Assembly (NCBI RefSeq): GCF_037949795.1 | Contig: NZ_CP149932.1 | Location: 795,001 to 859,000 of the forward strand | Direction of reading: 5' to 3' | DNA length: 64,000 bases | Source: Thioclava sp. GXIMD2076 | GTDB lineage: Bacteria > Pseudomonadota > Alphaproteobacteria > Rhodobacterales > Rhodobacteraceae | Part shown: piece after piece, positions 17,185 through 26,764 of the stretch | Numbering within the stretch: the first letter of the stretch is position 1 | How the letters are laid out: the number at the start of each line of letters is the position of its first letter | Notes under the pieces: model-generated | The model's input: the letters and a program-made list of their open reading frames with translations, nothing else | The model's database searches: none | Told to the model about the DNA's origin: nothing | Translations under genes and position numbers: made by a program

Positions 17185-19446
17185 TCAGCTTCCGGTTTTT
17201 GCTTTGGTGAGATGGGCAAGAACGGCGTCACGCGGGCCGTCCACTGCCAGTTTCCCATTCTGCAGGATAAGGGTGCGCGAGGTCAAAGTCAGGATCGGGA
17301 CGCGGTGCGTCGCGATAATCGCAGTGCGACCTTCCAGCCACGTCTGCAACCGGCTGACCAGCGTGTTTTCAAGCGTCGTATCCAGTGCGGAGGTCGGCTC
17401 GTCGAGGATCACGACCGATGGATCCTGCAGCCAGAGCCGCGCCCAGCCGATCGACTGGCGTTGGCCGACCGACAGCCCCTCCCCGCCATCGCGCAACAGC
17501 AGATCCAGCCCCTTGGGATGGCTGCGCACGAACGGGCCGAGCCCTGCGAAGTCGAGCGCCTCGTAGAGGCGACTGTCATCGCGTTCGAGTTGGGTCAGGT
17601 TCAGGTTCTCGCGCAGCGTGCCCGCAAACAGCCGCACATCCTGACTGAGATAGCCCAGCGAGCGGCGCAGATCGCGCGGATGTAGCTGGCTGATCTCGAT
17701 GCCATCCAGCAGAATGCGGCCCGATTGCGGATCATACAGCCCCGCCATCAGCTTCAGAAGCGTGGATTTACCCGATCCGTTGGTCCCCAGGACGGCAATT
17801 TTCTGGCCCGGCGGGATCTTCAGGTTGGGGATATCCAGAGTCAGCGAACTGTCCTGATCATACTGGAAGTTCACATGGCGCATCTCGTATTCACCGCGCA
17901 CCTGCGAGGTCCGCAGATAGGACCGGTCATCGGCCTGCGCCTGATCGGATTCGATGATCGCATCCAGTCCGTTCAACGCATGTTTCACGTTCGACCAGCG
18001 CGACAGCGTGCCCGCAAGCTGCGTGAGCGGCGAGAGCGTGCGCGAGGTCAAAATGCCGATGGCAATGATCGAGCCCACAGTAAACTCGCCCGCAAAGACC
18101 TTATAGGCCCCGATTACCACGGCGGCGATATAGGTGCCCTGCTGGACCATCTGGGCCCAATAGGTCAGGGCTGCGGCCAGTTTGCGCTGCTCGGAGGATT
18201 TGACCGCCGACAGGGTGATCAGCTCCTCCCATACACGCTTGAACCGGTCCGCCCCGCGCGAGGTGGCCACGGTCTCGTGCTCGTAGATCGCCTCGTGCAA
18301 GAGGCGCGAGGCCCGCACCGAGGCGCCTTGGGTCGCCTCGGTCAGCCGGATCATCCTGCGCTGGAAAAAGAACCCCGGCAGCACCATGAGCACGGCCCCT
18401 GCAAGAAGCACCCAGAAGAGCGAGCCCCCGATGGAGGCCACAAGGAACAGGAACACAAAGATGAAGGGCACATCGGCGAGTGTTCCGATTGTGGAGGCGG
18501 TAAAGAACTCGCGCACCGAGGAGAATTCGCGCATCGCCGAGAACAGCTGGCTGGGCGATCGTTTACCCGGCGCGACCTTCATCCCCAGCAGGCGCTCCAT
18601 CAGAAGCTGCTGGACCGAAAGCTCGATCTTGCGTCCCGCCATATCCATCAGCCCTGAGCGCGCCACCTTGAGCGCCATCTCAAGGCCCAAGGCCAGAAAT
18701 GCCCCGATCGCCAGCACCCAGAGGGTCGCCGTGGACTGGTGCGGGATCACGCGGTCATAGACCTGCAGGCTGAAGAGCGCCACGGCCACCGCGAGCAGGT
18801 TGGCAAAGAGCGATCCCACGGCCACCTCGATAAAGGCGCGGCGCTGTTTGTGGAAAGCGCCCCAGAACCAGTGTTCACGCTCGGGAGTAACCTTGTGGCG
18901 CTCCTCGAGCTGTTTCAGCGAGGTCCGCGCGCGGATCACCGTCCCCGAGAAGAAGCTGAGGAAATCGCTGACCGGCACCTCGGCGCGCTGATCCTTGCAG
19001 GTCTTGTCATAGACGAAGAGGGTCTGTCCCTCCTGTCCGATCACCAGCACCATCTGGCCATTGGTCATCTGTGCCAGTGCAGGCCATTGATCGGGGGTGA
19101 TCGAGGGGATCTTCTCGACCGAGGACACGAGCCCCGCCACGCGCAGAACGGCAGCGATATGCTCGGGCTTGATCTCGGCGGCCTCCTTGGCATCGCCGGT
19201 CAGCGCCGCCGTCGCCTCGCCCACCGCGCGCAACATCTGTTCGAGGATATCGAGAGCCGGAATGTCGGCCCCCAGAAGCCCCGCATAGATGGCCGCCAGT
19301 TCGGCGCGCGCCCGCGCCCGACCGGTCGCGGATTGCGCAGGGGCGGCTTGGGCCGTCTCGGCCTCGCTCCGCGTCGCGCGCACCTCTCCCTTCGCCCCAT
19401 TCACATGGGACGCGTTGATATCAAAGGGGATGATGCGCTCTGCCAA
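17185..19446 (-). CDS. type I secretion ABC transporter (LssB/LapB-like permease-ATPase)
   Basis: A 753-residue inner-membrane exporter. Residues about 60-190 form a C39-peptidase-like domain that lacks the catalytic Cys-His arrangement, as in exporters of non-cleaved RTX adhesins. Six membrane helices at about 205-480 are followed by the ATPase with Walker A GTNGSGKST, signature LSVGQRQ, Walker B VVILDEPTSALD and the switch histidine ATHR. The first 60 residues are Ala/Arg-rich and weakly conserved, so the true start may be later. The gene lies between the TolC and HlyD genes, making a complete T1SS. The adhesin at the head of the series is the probable substrate. Confidence 0.92.
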   Translation of the reverse strand: MAERIIPFDINASHVNGAKGEVRATRSEAETAQAAPAQSATGRARARAELAAIYAGLLGADIPALDILEQMLRAVGEATAALTGDAKEAAEIKPEHIAAVLRVAGLVSSVEKIPSITPDQWPALAQMTNGQMVLVIGQEGQTLFVYDKTCKDQRAEVPVSDFLSFFSGTVIRARTSLKQLEERHKVTPEREHWFWGAFHKQRRAFIEVAVGSLFANLLAVAVALFSLQVYDRVIPHQSTATLWVLAIGAFLALGLEMALKVARSGLMDMAGRKIELSVQQLLMERLLGMKVAPGKRSPSQLFSAMREFSSVREFFTASTIGTLADVPFIFVFLFLVASIGGSLFWVLLAGAVLMVLPGFFFQRRMIRLTEATQGASVRASRLLHEAIYEHETVATSRGADRFKRVWEELITLSAVKSSEQRKLAAALTYWAQMVQQGTYIAAVVIGAYKVFAGEFTVGSIIAIGILTSRTLSPLTQLAGTLSRWSNVKHALNGLDAIIESDQAQADDRSYLRTSQVRGEYEMRHVNFQYDQDSSLTLDIPNLKIPPGQKIAVLGTNGSGKSTLLKLMAGLYDPQSGRILLDGIEISQLHPRDLRRSLGYLSQDVRLFAGTLRENLNLTQLERDDSRLYEALDFAGLGPFVRSHPKGLDLLLRDGGEGLSVGQRQSIGWARLWLQDPSVVILDEPTSALDTTLENTLVSRLQTWLEGRTAIIATHRVPILTLTSRTLILQNGKLAVDGPRDAVLAHLTKAKTGS

Positions 19447-19460
19447 ATCTCTTTACCTTG

Positions 19461-20789
19461 TTAGATGACGCTCCCGTCGACGAGAAGTCCGTGTCGGCGG
19501 GCGATTTCCAGCCTTATCAACGCTATATCGTATTTCTGTCCAGCAAGGTCTTGCCGCATCTGGGCATAATTTTCAAACTGATTAACAAGCTCCATCAGGG
19601 TGCGGCCCCCAAGACGGTATTGTTCGGTATAAAGCGAGAGGCTCTTTTCCATCTCGGCCACCACGCCTGCATCGCGGCTCTGCTTGGCTTCGGCCATATC
19701 GAGCTTGGATTTCAGCGTCACATAGTCCTGGAAGGCTTCCTGACGGGTCTGGTCGACCTGCTGCTGCGCCGCCTGACGTGCGGCATCATAGGCCTTCAGC
19801 TGGTCGCCGGTGCCAAAACCGAAGCCTGCGCTCGTGCCGAGATCGACCCCGACATCGGGCTTGCCGGTACCGACAGAGGCGCTGGCCGAGAGGCCCGGCA
19901 GCAGACCGGCGCGATTGATCTTGGCCTGGGCCACGGTCAGGTTGCGGGTCCCCTGTGCGGTCTTGATGGCGAGCGCCTCAGGCAATGGCTCAGGAACCTT
20001 CAGCGGCTCGATCCCCTGTCCGCGCACCGACACGCCGCCTGTGAGGCTGTCGAGCTGCGCGGTCTCCGAGCGCACGGTATCGCGCAGGGTCGCCTCGGTC
20101 GCTTCCATATCGATCAGCTTCTGCGCCAGAACTCGGCGTTCAGACATGTCCGACAGACCGCCCTCCACGCGTTGACGCATGATGTCATCATATTCGGCCA
20201 GTTTGTTGGCGGCCTGCGTTGCAGCCACGCCCTCGGCTTCGGCCTGACGGGCCTTGATGTAATGCGACAGCGCCGTATAGACCTTGTCGTTGTAATCGGC
20301 CGAAAGGTTCACAGCAGCCAGCTCGACATCGGCTGCGGCATATTCGCGCTCGGCCCGCTTGGCGCCATTGTCGAACAGGACCTGATCTAGAACGATGGAG
20401 GTCGCCAGATCACCCAGCGAGGTCAGGCTGACCCCGGGTTTCAGCGACGGCAGCCAGTTCTTGGATTTGGCCTTGGCGGTCAGCTGCTTCACCAGAAGCT
20501 CGGACTGGGCCGCACTTTTCTGATAGGCCAGGACAGCCTTGGCGACCTGATCATAGGCCCCGCCCTGCGGCAGGATCGACCGCCGCGCCGCCAGATCGCC
20601 GATGATGGCGGAGCTTTGCGCCGTGGTGCCCGGCTGGGTTTCGGCAAAGCCGTTACCCGCGGGCGCATAGGCGGCCCGACCGGAGGGAAACGGCGTCCCC
20701 CCGCCCAGACAACCGGAAAGCGAGGTCATCACGACACTCAGAAGTGCCGCCCGGACGAGGACTGTCCGGGAATTGCACATTTTATCCAT
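19461..20789 (-). CDS. TolC-family outer membrane channel, lipoprotein-type signal
   Basis: A 442-residue outer-membrane efflux protein. The N-terminus has a signal peptide ending in a lipobox, SLSGC at about residues 22-26, so it may be a lipoprotein, which is less common for TolC proteins of T1SS. The body holds two OEP repeats rich in Ala/Gln/Glu helices, with the usual short beta strands (for example SASASVGTGKPDVGVDLG). The C-terminal segment GGRTLMELVNQFENYAQM corresponds to the conserved helix of the second repeat. It lies 11 bases after the adhesin stop codon and 14 bases before the ABC gene, consistent with one operon. Confidence 0.88.
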   Translation of the reverse strand: MDKMCNSRTVLVRAALLSVVMTSLSGCLGGGTPFPSGRAAYAPAGNGFAETQPGTTAQSSAIIGDLAARRSILPQGGAYDQVAKAVLAYQKSAAQSELLVKQLTAKAKSKNWLPSLKPGVSLTSLGDLATSIVLDQVLFDNGAKRAEREYAAADVELAAVNLSADYNDKVYTALSHYIKARQAEAEGVAATQAANKLAEYDDIMRQRVEGGLSDMSERRVLAQKLIDMEATEATLRDTVRSETAQLDSLTGGVSVRGQGIEPLKVPEPLPEALAIKTAQGTRNLTVAQAKINRAGLLPGLSASASVGTGKPDVGVDLGTSAGFGFGTGDQLKAYDAARQAAQQQVDQTRQEAFQDYVTLKSKLDMAEAKQSRDAGVVAEMEKSLSLYTEQYRLGGRTLMELVNQFENYAQMRQDLAGQKYDIALIRLEIARRHGLLVDGSVI

Positions 20790-20800
20790 TGGCCAATGCC

Positions 20801-23800
20801 TTAGATGACGGTGGTTGAAATACTATTGTCGACATAGAGCTTGGCGTCTCCGTCATCGAGCGTATAGAGCGTATAGCCGTCCATATCCTGTGCGTCATCG
20901 GTCGCAACAGTCATACCGGACACATTCACGCTATCATCGCTATCCCCTTCGATCACCAGCGTATTCTCATGACCGGTCATGGCCATGATCTGGTCTGCCG
21001 AGATGGTCAGGTTCACATCCGCAAGGTCGAGATCGATCTTGGAGAAGTCGAACTGGTCCAGCCCGTCACGATCGAGGTTCAACGTGATTTCCGACTCGCT
21101 CGTTACTGTGAGGGTCGAGCTTTCATTGCCTGCCGCATCGACATCGGTCACCGCGAAATAGGTGCTCATCGCTTGCGAGTCGAAGGAGTAGATATCCTCG
21201 CCCGAACCGTCATCCGTAGCGGTCGCGGAGTTATCCAGCTCGGTCACAGTGCCATCGCTGTTGATACCGGACACGGTATAGCTGTCGGCTTCGCCGTCAC
21301 TATCGGTATAGATCGCGCGGACCTTGCCCGATTGGATGGTGGCCCAGGTCACATCGGGCGAGTCCGGCGCTTCAAGATCATAGATAAAGCTGCCATTGGC
21401 CGCGCTGGCATTGGTGCCGTCAAGCACGTTGCCATGCACATCCGTCGCGCTGATCGAATAGGTCGCCGTGCCGGTGCCCTCGGGCAGATCATCCACGTCG
21501 AAGGCAGCAGACCATGTGCCATCCTCGCCCACCACGATCGTCTGGGTCGCGCCCGTCTGGTCGATGGTCACGGTGATGGTCGATCCTGCTTCCACCGTGC
21601 CGGAGATCGCGAAGCCTTCAGTCGCCTCCGCGCCGTTCACCGTATTGTCGGCGGTCACGGATGCGACCGAGAAATTCTCGACAACCGTGTCGAACACAAC
21701 ATCCAGTGTGGTCGAGCCGCTATTGCCATAGGCATCCACGGCAGTGACGGTCAGGGTTTCGGTGGCATCACCGCTATCGGGCAGATCCGCCGCATCGATG
21801 GTTGCGGTCCAGGTGCCGGCTTCGGCATCGACCGTTGCAATCACCGTGGTCCCGTCCGCCAGCGCAACCGTCACCGATTGCGCCCCGACTTCGACCGTGC
21901 CGGTCAGCAGCAAACCGCCCGAAGCTTCGCTCGCATTGACAACCCCATCCGCAAGCACGCTGTCCGGCGTGCCGGTTGCCACTGTCAGCGTATCAAGCAC
22001 CGTATCGACCTTGATGGTCTGGTTGGTGGTCGCGGTATTGCCATAGCTGTCGGTTGCCGTTGCAGAAATCTCGGCCATATCGCTATCGGCAGGCACTTCG
22101 CTGGCGGCGAAATTCGCGCTCCATGTGCCATCTTCGCCCGCCACGACCGTGCGGGTGCCGGAGCCGAAGCTGATCGTCACGGTCGACAGCGCTTCCGCCG
22201 TCCCCGTCAGGATCACGCCCGTGGTTTCCGAGCCGCTGATCACATTATCGGCCATTTGCGTGCTATTGATTCCAACCGAGATCGAGCTGTCGACCGTCAC
22301 GGCCTTGGTATCGGTGGCTACGTTGCCCGCGAAATCGGTTGCCGTAACGGTCGCCGTATAGGTGCCATCCGCAAGCGCGCTATCGGTGACAGTCGCCGTC
22401 CAGCTGCCATCTTCGGCCACAACCGCGTCATAGCTCTTGCCATTCAGCGTGACGGTGACCGAGGCCGCATCGGTATCGGTCGTGCCGCTTAGCGTGAAGC
22501 CCGCAGAGGCTTCGGCAGCATTCACGATATTGTCCGAGGTGACGCTGGCCGAAGAGAAGGCCACATCCATATCGGTATCGACGCTCACCGTATCGGTGAT
22601 TGTCGAGACGTTGCCCGCCGCATCCGTCGCCGTGATGCTGACCGTGTAATCGCCCGTCACAAGGCTCGCGTCGTCGATGACCGCGCTCCAGCTGCCATCC
22701 TCGGCGATGACCGCCTCATAGCTCGCACCATTCAGCGTGACGCTCACCGAGGTGGCGTCCGTATCGGTCGTCCCGCTTAACGTGAAGCCCGAGGATACTT
22801 CCGCCTCGTTCACGATGTTATCCGAGGTGACGGCATCGGCGTCGAAGGTCACATTCAACTCGGTATCAACCACGAGCACATCGTTGAGAACGGTGACGTT
22901 GCCATTCACATCAGTCGCGGTCACAACCATTTCCACCGAATATTCACCACCGGCGAGCTGGTCCTGTGTGAAGGTCACGCTCCAGTTGCCATCCGGATCG
23001 ACGGCAGTGCTCTGTTCCTCGCCATTAATGGTCACGGTGATGCTCGCGCCGATCTCGCCAGTGCCGCCCACCGAGATACCATCGGCATATTCCGCAAGAT
23101 TCTCGACATCCGAGGTCGATTCCGCGCCGTAGGTTATCGTCACCTCGGGCGGGGTCATGTCGATGAGGAAATCGGGGCCGTCGAGCGTGTACTCGGTGCC
23201 GCCCGGCGCCGTGACAACAACCGTCGATGTCAGATCTCCGTCGGACGGGAAGGTCTCGTCCTCAAACACGACAGACCAGTCGCCGTTCTCGTCAACGGTC
23301 GTCTCGATTATCTGATCGCCCAGTATCACCTCGACGGTCGAACCCGTCTCACCCGTCCCGCTCACCTCGGCTTTGGGGTCTTCGGTATTGGTGGTCAGAG
23401 TATAATCCGCATCGGGATCGTTGACGGTCGGCGTAATGACAGGATCCGCGCCGAGATCTGTGTCATCATCCGGATCTTCATCATCAGGATCCTCGTCGTC
23501 TTCGTCGGTGGTGTCCTCGTCATCCGGCTCGTCATCGCCGTCATCCGTGGTGTCCTCGTCGTCCGGCTCGTCATCGCCGTCATCCGTGGTGTCATCATCG
23601 TCTTCGTCGGTGGTGTCCTCGTCATCCGGCTCGTCATCGCCGTCATCCGTGGTGTCATCATCGTCTTCGTCGGTGGTGTCCTCGTCGTCCGGCTCGTCAT
23701 CGCCGTCATCCGTGGTGCCATCATCGTCTTCGTCGGTGGTGTCCTCGTCATCCGGCTCTTCATTGCCGTCATCCGTGGTGTCATCATCGTCTTCGTCGGT

Positions 23801-24385
23801 GGTGTCCTCGTCATCCGGCTCTTCATTGCCGTCATCCGTGGTGCCATCATCGTCTTCATCGGTGGTGTCATCGTCATCACCGCTCCCGCCGCCAAGAGCC
23901 GCAGCGCCAGCCAAGGCTGCACCGCCCGCGAGAAGCGGTCCGACCCCCATCAGGGGCGCGAATCCGGCCATACCGGCCGTATCTTCCTCTACAGGTGCCA
24001 GAATGTCGTCGCCATCAAGGAAGGCGAGTTCGTCATTCGGGCTCCATTTGCCGATAATTTCCGGCTCGGAATAATTGGCAAACAGGACACCTTCGCCACT
24101 GTCTTCCAGATTGACCTGCGTAATCTCGCCATCGGCGGAGATATAAAGCTTGTTGGAGGGCACATCGAAATAGCCCGTCAGCTCGACGACACGCCCATCG
24201 GTCAAGACAACATGCAGGTCGCTGCCCGCGCGTTCGTATTTGAGAATGTTGGTTTTGCGCAGGTTGAGCGAGATCGCGTCGCCATCACCCACCTGAATGA
24301 AATCACCGGCGCCGTCGCCGGCTACCGTACCACGAGAAACGCCGCCCGCAATATCACGGACAGCAAAGTCGACTGACTTCGCCAT
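20801..24385 (-). CDS. BapA-like large adhesin with Ig-like repeats, T1SS substrate
   Basis: A 1194-residue acidic surface protein. Residues 1-165 match the prefix domain of BapA/LapF-type proteins (DLHVVLTDGRVVELTGYF) and end in a Gly/Ala-rich hydrophobic stretch. Residues about 170-310 are a tandem Asp/Glu/Thr repeat. About seven bacterial Ig-like modules of 85-100 residues follow (for example VTSDNIVNEAE and SGFTLSGTTDTDA recur). The C-terminal 100 residues, with DQIMAMTGHENTLVIEGD, resemble the secretion-signal end of T1SS adhesins. There is no Sec signal. It heads the operon with TolC, ABC and HlyD, which supports secretion by that system. No lapD/lapG pair and no obvious LapG cleavage motif is seen. 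Long plus-strand ORFs across it are shadows. A role in biofilm attachment is inferred from the family. Confidence 0.88.
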   Translation of the reverse strand: MAKSVDFAVRDIAGGVSRGTVAGDGAGDFIQVGDGDAISLNLRKTNILKYERAGSDLHVVLTDGRVVELTGYFDVPSNKLYISADGEITQVNLEDSGEGVLFANYSEPEIIGKWSPNDELAFLDGDDILAPVEEDTAGMAGFAPLMGVGPLLAGGAALAGAAALGGGSGDDDDTTDEDDDGTTDDGNEEPDDEDTTDEDDDDTTDDGNEEPDDEDTTDEDDDGTTDDGDDEPDDEDTTDEDDDDTTDDGDDEPDDEDTTDEDDDDTTDDGDDEPDDEDTTDDGDDEPDDEDTTDEDDEDPDDEDPDDDTDLGADPVITPTVNDPDADYTLTTNTEDPKAEVSGTGETGSTVEVILGDQIIETTVDENGDWSVVFEDETFPSDGDLTSTVVVTAPGGTEYTLDGPDFLIDMTPPEVTITYGAESTSDVENLAEYADGISVGGTGEIGASITVTINGEEQSTAVDPDGNWSVTFTQDQLAGGEYSVEMVVTATDVNGNVTVLNDVLVVDTELNVTFDADAVTSDNIVNEAEVSSGFTLSGTTDTDATSVSVTLNGASYEAVIAEDGSWSAVIDDASLVTGDYTVSITATDAAGNVSTITDTVSVDTDMDVAFSSASVTSDNIVNAAEASAGFTLSGTTDTDAASVTVTLNGKSYDAVVAEDGSWTATVTDSALADGTYTATVTATDFAGNVATDTKAVTVDSSISVGINSTQMADNVISGSETTGVILTGTAEALSTVTISFGSGTRTVVAGEDGTWSANFAASEVPADSDMAEISATATDSYGNTATTNQTIKVDTVLDTLTVATGTPDSVLADGVVNASEASGGLLLTGTVEVGAQSVTVALADGTTVIATVDAEAGTWTATIDAADLPDSGDATETLTVTAVDAYGNSGSTTLDVVFDTVVENFSVASVTADNTVNGAEATEGFAISGTVEAGSTITVTIDQTGATQTIVVGEDGTWSAAFDVDDLPEGTGTATYSISATDVHGNVLDGTNASAANGSFIYDLEAPDSPDVTWATIQSGKVRAIYTDSDGEADSYTVSGINSDGTVTELDNSATATDDGSGEDIYSFDSQAMSTYFAVTDVDAAGNESSTLTVTSESEITLNLDRDGLDQFDFSKIDLDLADVNLTISADQIMAMTGHENTLVIEGDSDDSVNVSGMTVATDDAQDMDGYTLYTLDDGDAKLYVDNSISTTVI
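23461..23878 (-). repeat. 63-bp in-frame tandem repeat coding for an Asp-rich linker
   Basis: The DNA repeats a 63-base unit (21 residues) built from DDEDTTDED, TTDDG and an EEP or DEP end. I count about five full copies, one shortened copy of 13 residues, and a partial copy at the 3' side that degenerates into DDEDPDD. The copies are nearly identical, so copy-number change by slippage or recombination is likely. All length changes seen are multiples of three and keep the frame. Confidence 0.85.
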
Positions 24386-24570
24386 GATGTCTGCTCCGCC
24401 TCAAAGGATATGCGGCTCTTTTGACCGCTATTATTCTTGCTCGAGGTCATCGGTAGCGGAATTTTGCTGATACGCCTAGCTAAAAGTTTCTTAACGTCAA
24501 TTAATAGCCATACTTATGACACAGGCGACACGCATGTGACAAAAATACGCCAAAATTCAGAGCCGGAATT

Positions 24571-25020
24571 TTAGGCTTTAAACGTGCCAAAAAATCGCTC
24601 CAGAAATACCTTATCCGCTTTGGATGAAAGAATTTTCATCGTATTACCAATAGTTTGCCAGATTGCCTGATGTCCGGCCTCGCTCGGCTGCCCATAGCAA
24701 ATCGTTGGTCTGGCGGTGTGAATATGGCAGATTTTCTCAGCCCACATATCATAATCAGGCATATAGACGAACCGCCGATAGGTGCCGATACGGCGGATCT
24801 CCGCGATGCCCCATCCGGTCTCCTCGCGGACCTCGCGATGCAGTGCGGCGATCGCGCTTTCGCCCGGATCTATGCCCCCGCCGGGCAACTGGAATTCCGG
24901 CACCGGAGCAGCCTGATGGGTCAGCAGGACCTGATCACCACGACATAGCAACGCATAGGCTCCCGGTCGCATCCGGTATTTCTGCCCGCGGCGCGCCGCC
25001 TCCCCCAAACGTGGAATCAT
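24571..25020 (-). CDS. Nudix hydrolase
   Basis: A 149-residue Nudix-fold protein. The Nudix box spans GGGIDPGESAIAALHREVRE and continues ETGW, with all metal-binding glutamates. It is preceded by LLTHQAAPVPEFQLPGG, typical of the ADP-ribose/MutT-like general group. The substrate cannot be predicted. I chose the ATG at 25020 because AAGGA lies eight bases upstream. A GTG at 25083 has no ribosome binding site. The gene is transcribed away from hslO, with 132 bases between their starts. A 185-base AT-rich gap separates its stop from the adhesin start; no gene is seen there. Confidence 0.85.
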   Translation of the reverse strand: MIPRLGEAARRGQKYRMRPGAYALLCRGDQVLLTHQAAPVPEFQLPGGGIDPGESAIAALHREVREETGWGIAEIRRIGTYRRFVYMPDYDMWAEKICHIHTARPTICYGQPSEAGHQAIWQTIGNTMKILSSKADKVFLERFFGTFKA

Positions 25021-25152
25021 CTCTGGAATCCTTCTCCATATCCCGACAAAATAGCGCCAAACCCCTGCCCCCCTTGGGATCACGGGTTGTCGCGCCCATA
25101 TGGGCAGGGTAATCCCGCCGCCAAGCCAAAGGCAAACCCCTCGAGGATCTAT

Positions 25153-26175
25153 ATGAGTACGCTATCCCAAATCGCCTGGGACGATACAGTTCTGCCATTC
25201 CAGCTCGACCGTTCCGACATCCGTGGACGTGTTGCACGGCTGGACGGGGTTCTGGAGAACGTCCTGATGCAGCATGACTACCCTGCCGTCGTCGAGGCGC
25301 TCGTGGCAGAGGTCGCCCTGCTGACCGCAATGATCGGCCAGACCATCAAGCTGCGCTGGAAACTGTCGCTGCAGGTGCGTGGTGACGGTCCGATCCGCAT
25401 TATCGCGACCGATTACTATGCCCCCACCGCCGATGGCGAGCCTGCCCGTATCCGCGCATGGGCGAGCTTCGACAAGGAACGCCTCGACGAGGCGGGCCCC
25501 GGTTTCGAGCAGATCGGCAAAGGCTATTTCGCCGTTCTGATGGATCAGGGCGAAGGCACGACCCCCTATCAGGGCATCACGCCTCTGGCTGGTGGCTCGC
25601 TGACCGCCTGCGCGCAGGCCTATTTCGCGCAATCCGAACAGCTGCCGACCCGCTTCCAGCTGGCCTTCGGCCGCGCCACCCTGCCAGGCCAGTCCGAAGC
25701 ATGGCGCGCCGGTGGTGTGATGCTGCAGCATATGCCGCCCGCCTCGCCCCTGCGCGCGCCCGAAGAGGGCGGCACCGAGAGCGAGGGCCTGCTGACCGCC
25801 GAGGACATCCTTGATGGCGAGGAAGGCGAGAACTGGAACCGCGCGAATATCCTTCTGGACACGGTCGACGAGATCGAGCTGATCGGGCCGCGCATCCATG
25901 CGACCGATCTTCTGGTGCGATTGTTTCACGAGGAACAACCGCGCGTCTTCGATCCGCAGCGCGTGGAATTTGGCTGCACCTGCTCGGCCGACAAGGTCCG
26001 CAACAGCCTGTCGATCTACTCGGCCCGCGATATCGGCACGATGACCACCGAAGCCGGCATTGTCACCGCCGATTGCCAGTTCTGCGGTGCGCATTACGAG
26101 TTCGACCCGAAATCGCTCGGCTTCGAGGCCACGATCAACCCCGATGGATCGTCCGTCGAGGCCAAGGATGAGTGA
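25153..26175 (+). CDS. hslO: Hsp33 redox-regulated chaperone
   Basis: A 340-residue cytoplasmic holdase activated by oxidation. The N-terminal substrate-binding domain is recognisable (LRWKLSLQVRGDGPIR, YQGITPLAGGSLTACAQAYF). The C-terminal zinc site consists of GCTCS and, about 31 residues later, DCQFCGAHYEF, so the CxC and CxxC pairs that sense peroxide or hypochlorite are intact. The protein is longer than E. coli Hsp33 by about 45 residues, as in other alphaproteobacteria, mostly through an acidic insert near residue 215. The ATG at 25153 follows GAGGA. The next gene overlaps its end by eight bases. Confidence 0.92.
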   Translation: MSTLSQIAWDDTVLPFQLDRSDIRGRVARLDGVLENVLMQHDYPAVVEALVAEVALLTAMIGQTIKLRWKLSLQVRGDGPIRIIATDYYAPTADGEPARIRAWASFDKERLDEAGPGFEQIGKGYFAVLMDQGEGTTPYQGITPLAGGSLTACAQAYFAQSEQLPTRFQLAFGRATLPGQSEAWRAGGVMLQHMPPASPLRAPEEGGTESEGLLTAEDILDGEEGENWNRANILLDTVDEIELIGPRIHATDLLVRLFHEEQPRVFDPQRVEFGCTCSADKVRNSLSIYSARDIGTMTTEAGIVTADCQFCGAHYEFDPKSLGFEATINPDGSSVEAKDE

Positions 26176-26764
26176 CCTCTCGTCCCGGTTACAGGCCGCC
26201 TTGGCCCGACCGGGGCGGCCCTCTTCGGATTATGATCTGAACGAGGCGATGACTTTGCCTGCGGGGCGCGTCCTGCGCCCTGCGGCCGTGCTGGTGGCTT
26301 TCGAGGACACGGCTCGGGGACCGCAGCTTTATCTGACCAAGCGCTCCTCGCATCTCAAGCACCATCCCGGCCAGATCGCCTTTCCGGGCGGCAAGGTCGA
26401 TGCCGGTGATGCCGATGTCGTGGCGACCGCTCTGCGCGAGGCGCGCGAGGAAATCGGCCTGCCCTCCGAGAATGTCGAGATTCTGGGCCAGCTCGACCCG
26501 CATGAGACGGTGACCAGCTTCTCGATGGTGCCGGTTCTGGCCCGCGTCACCACACCCTTCATCCCGAACCCCGAGCCGGGCGAGGTAGAGGAGGTCTTTA
26601 CCGTGCCGTTCGCGCATATCACCCCCGCCAATTTCCGTATCGAGGGCCGGCGCTGGCGCGGCACATGGCGCAGTTATTATGCCGCGCCTTATGGACCCTA
26701 TTATATATGGGGCGCGACGGGGCGGATCCTGCGGTCTCTGGCAGACAGGCTGGCGCAGGTATGA
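26168..26764 (+). CDS. CoA pyrophosphatase-type Nudix hydrolase
   Basis: A 198-residue Nudix protein of the UPF0035/NudL group. The group signature LTKRSSHLKHHPGQIAFPGG precedes a normal Nudix box (GGKVDAGDADVVATALREAR, then EEIGL). Related enzymes cleave CoA or acyl-CoA to 4'-phosphopantetheine and 3',5'-ADP. The start overlaps hslO, and the stop overlaps the CCA-transferase start (ATGA), so the three genes form a tightly coupled unit. Confidence 0.88.
   Translation: MSDLSSRLQAALARPGRPSSDYDLNEAMTLPAGRVLRPAAVLVAFEDTARGPQLYLTKRSSHLKHHPGQIAFPGGKVDAGDADVVATALREAREEIGLPSENVEILGQLDPHETVTSFSMVPVLARVTTPFIPNPEPGEVEEVFTVPFAHITPANFRIEGRRWRGTWRSYYAAPYGPYYIWGATGRILRSLADRLAQV

Noticed and set aside
20969..22492. 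A 507-codon open frame on the plus strand opposite the adhesin
   Set aside because: It is the mirror of the repetitive Ig-like coding sequence. The minus-strand frame has domain matches and operon context.
23421..24074. Serine-rich 217-codon frame on the plus strand
   Set aside because: It arises from reading the Asp-codon repeat (GAC/GAT) on the opposite strand and is not a real gene.
24491..24504. CtrA-type site upstream of the adhesin gene (TTAACGTCAATTAA)
   Set aside because: The spacer is six bases where the consensus has seven.
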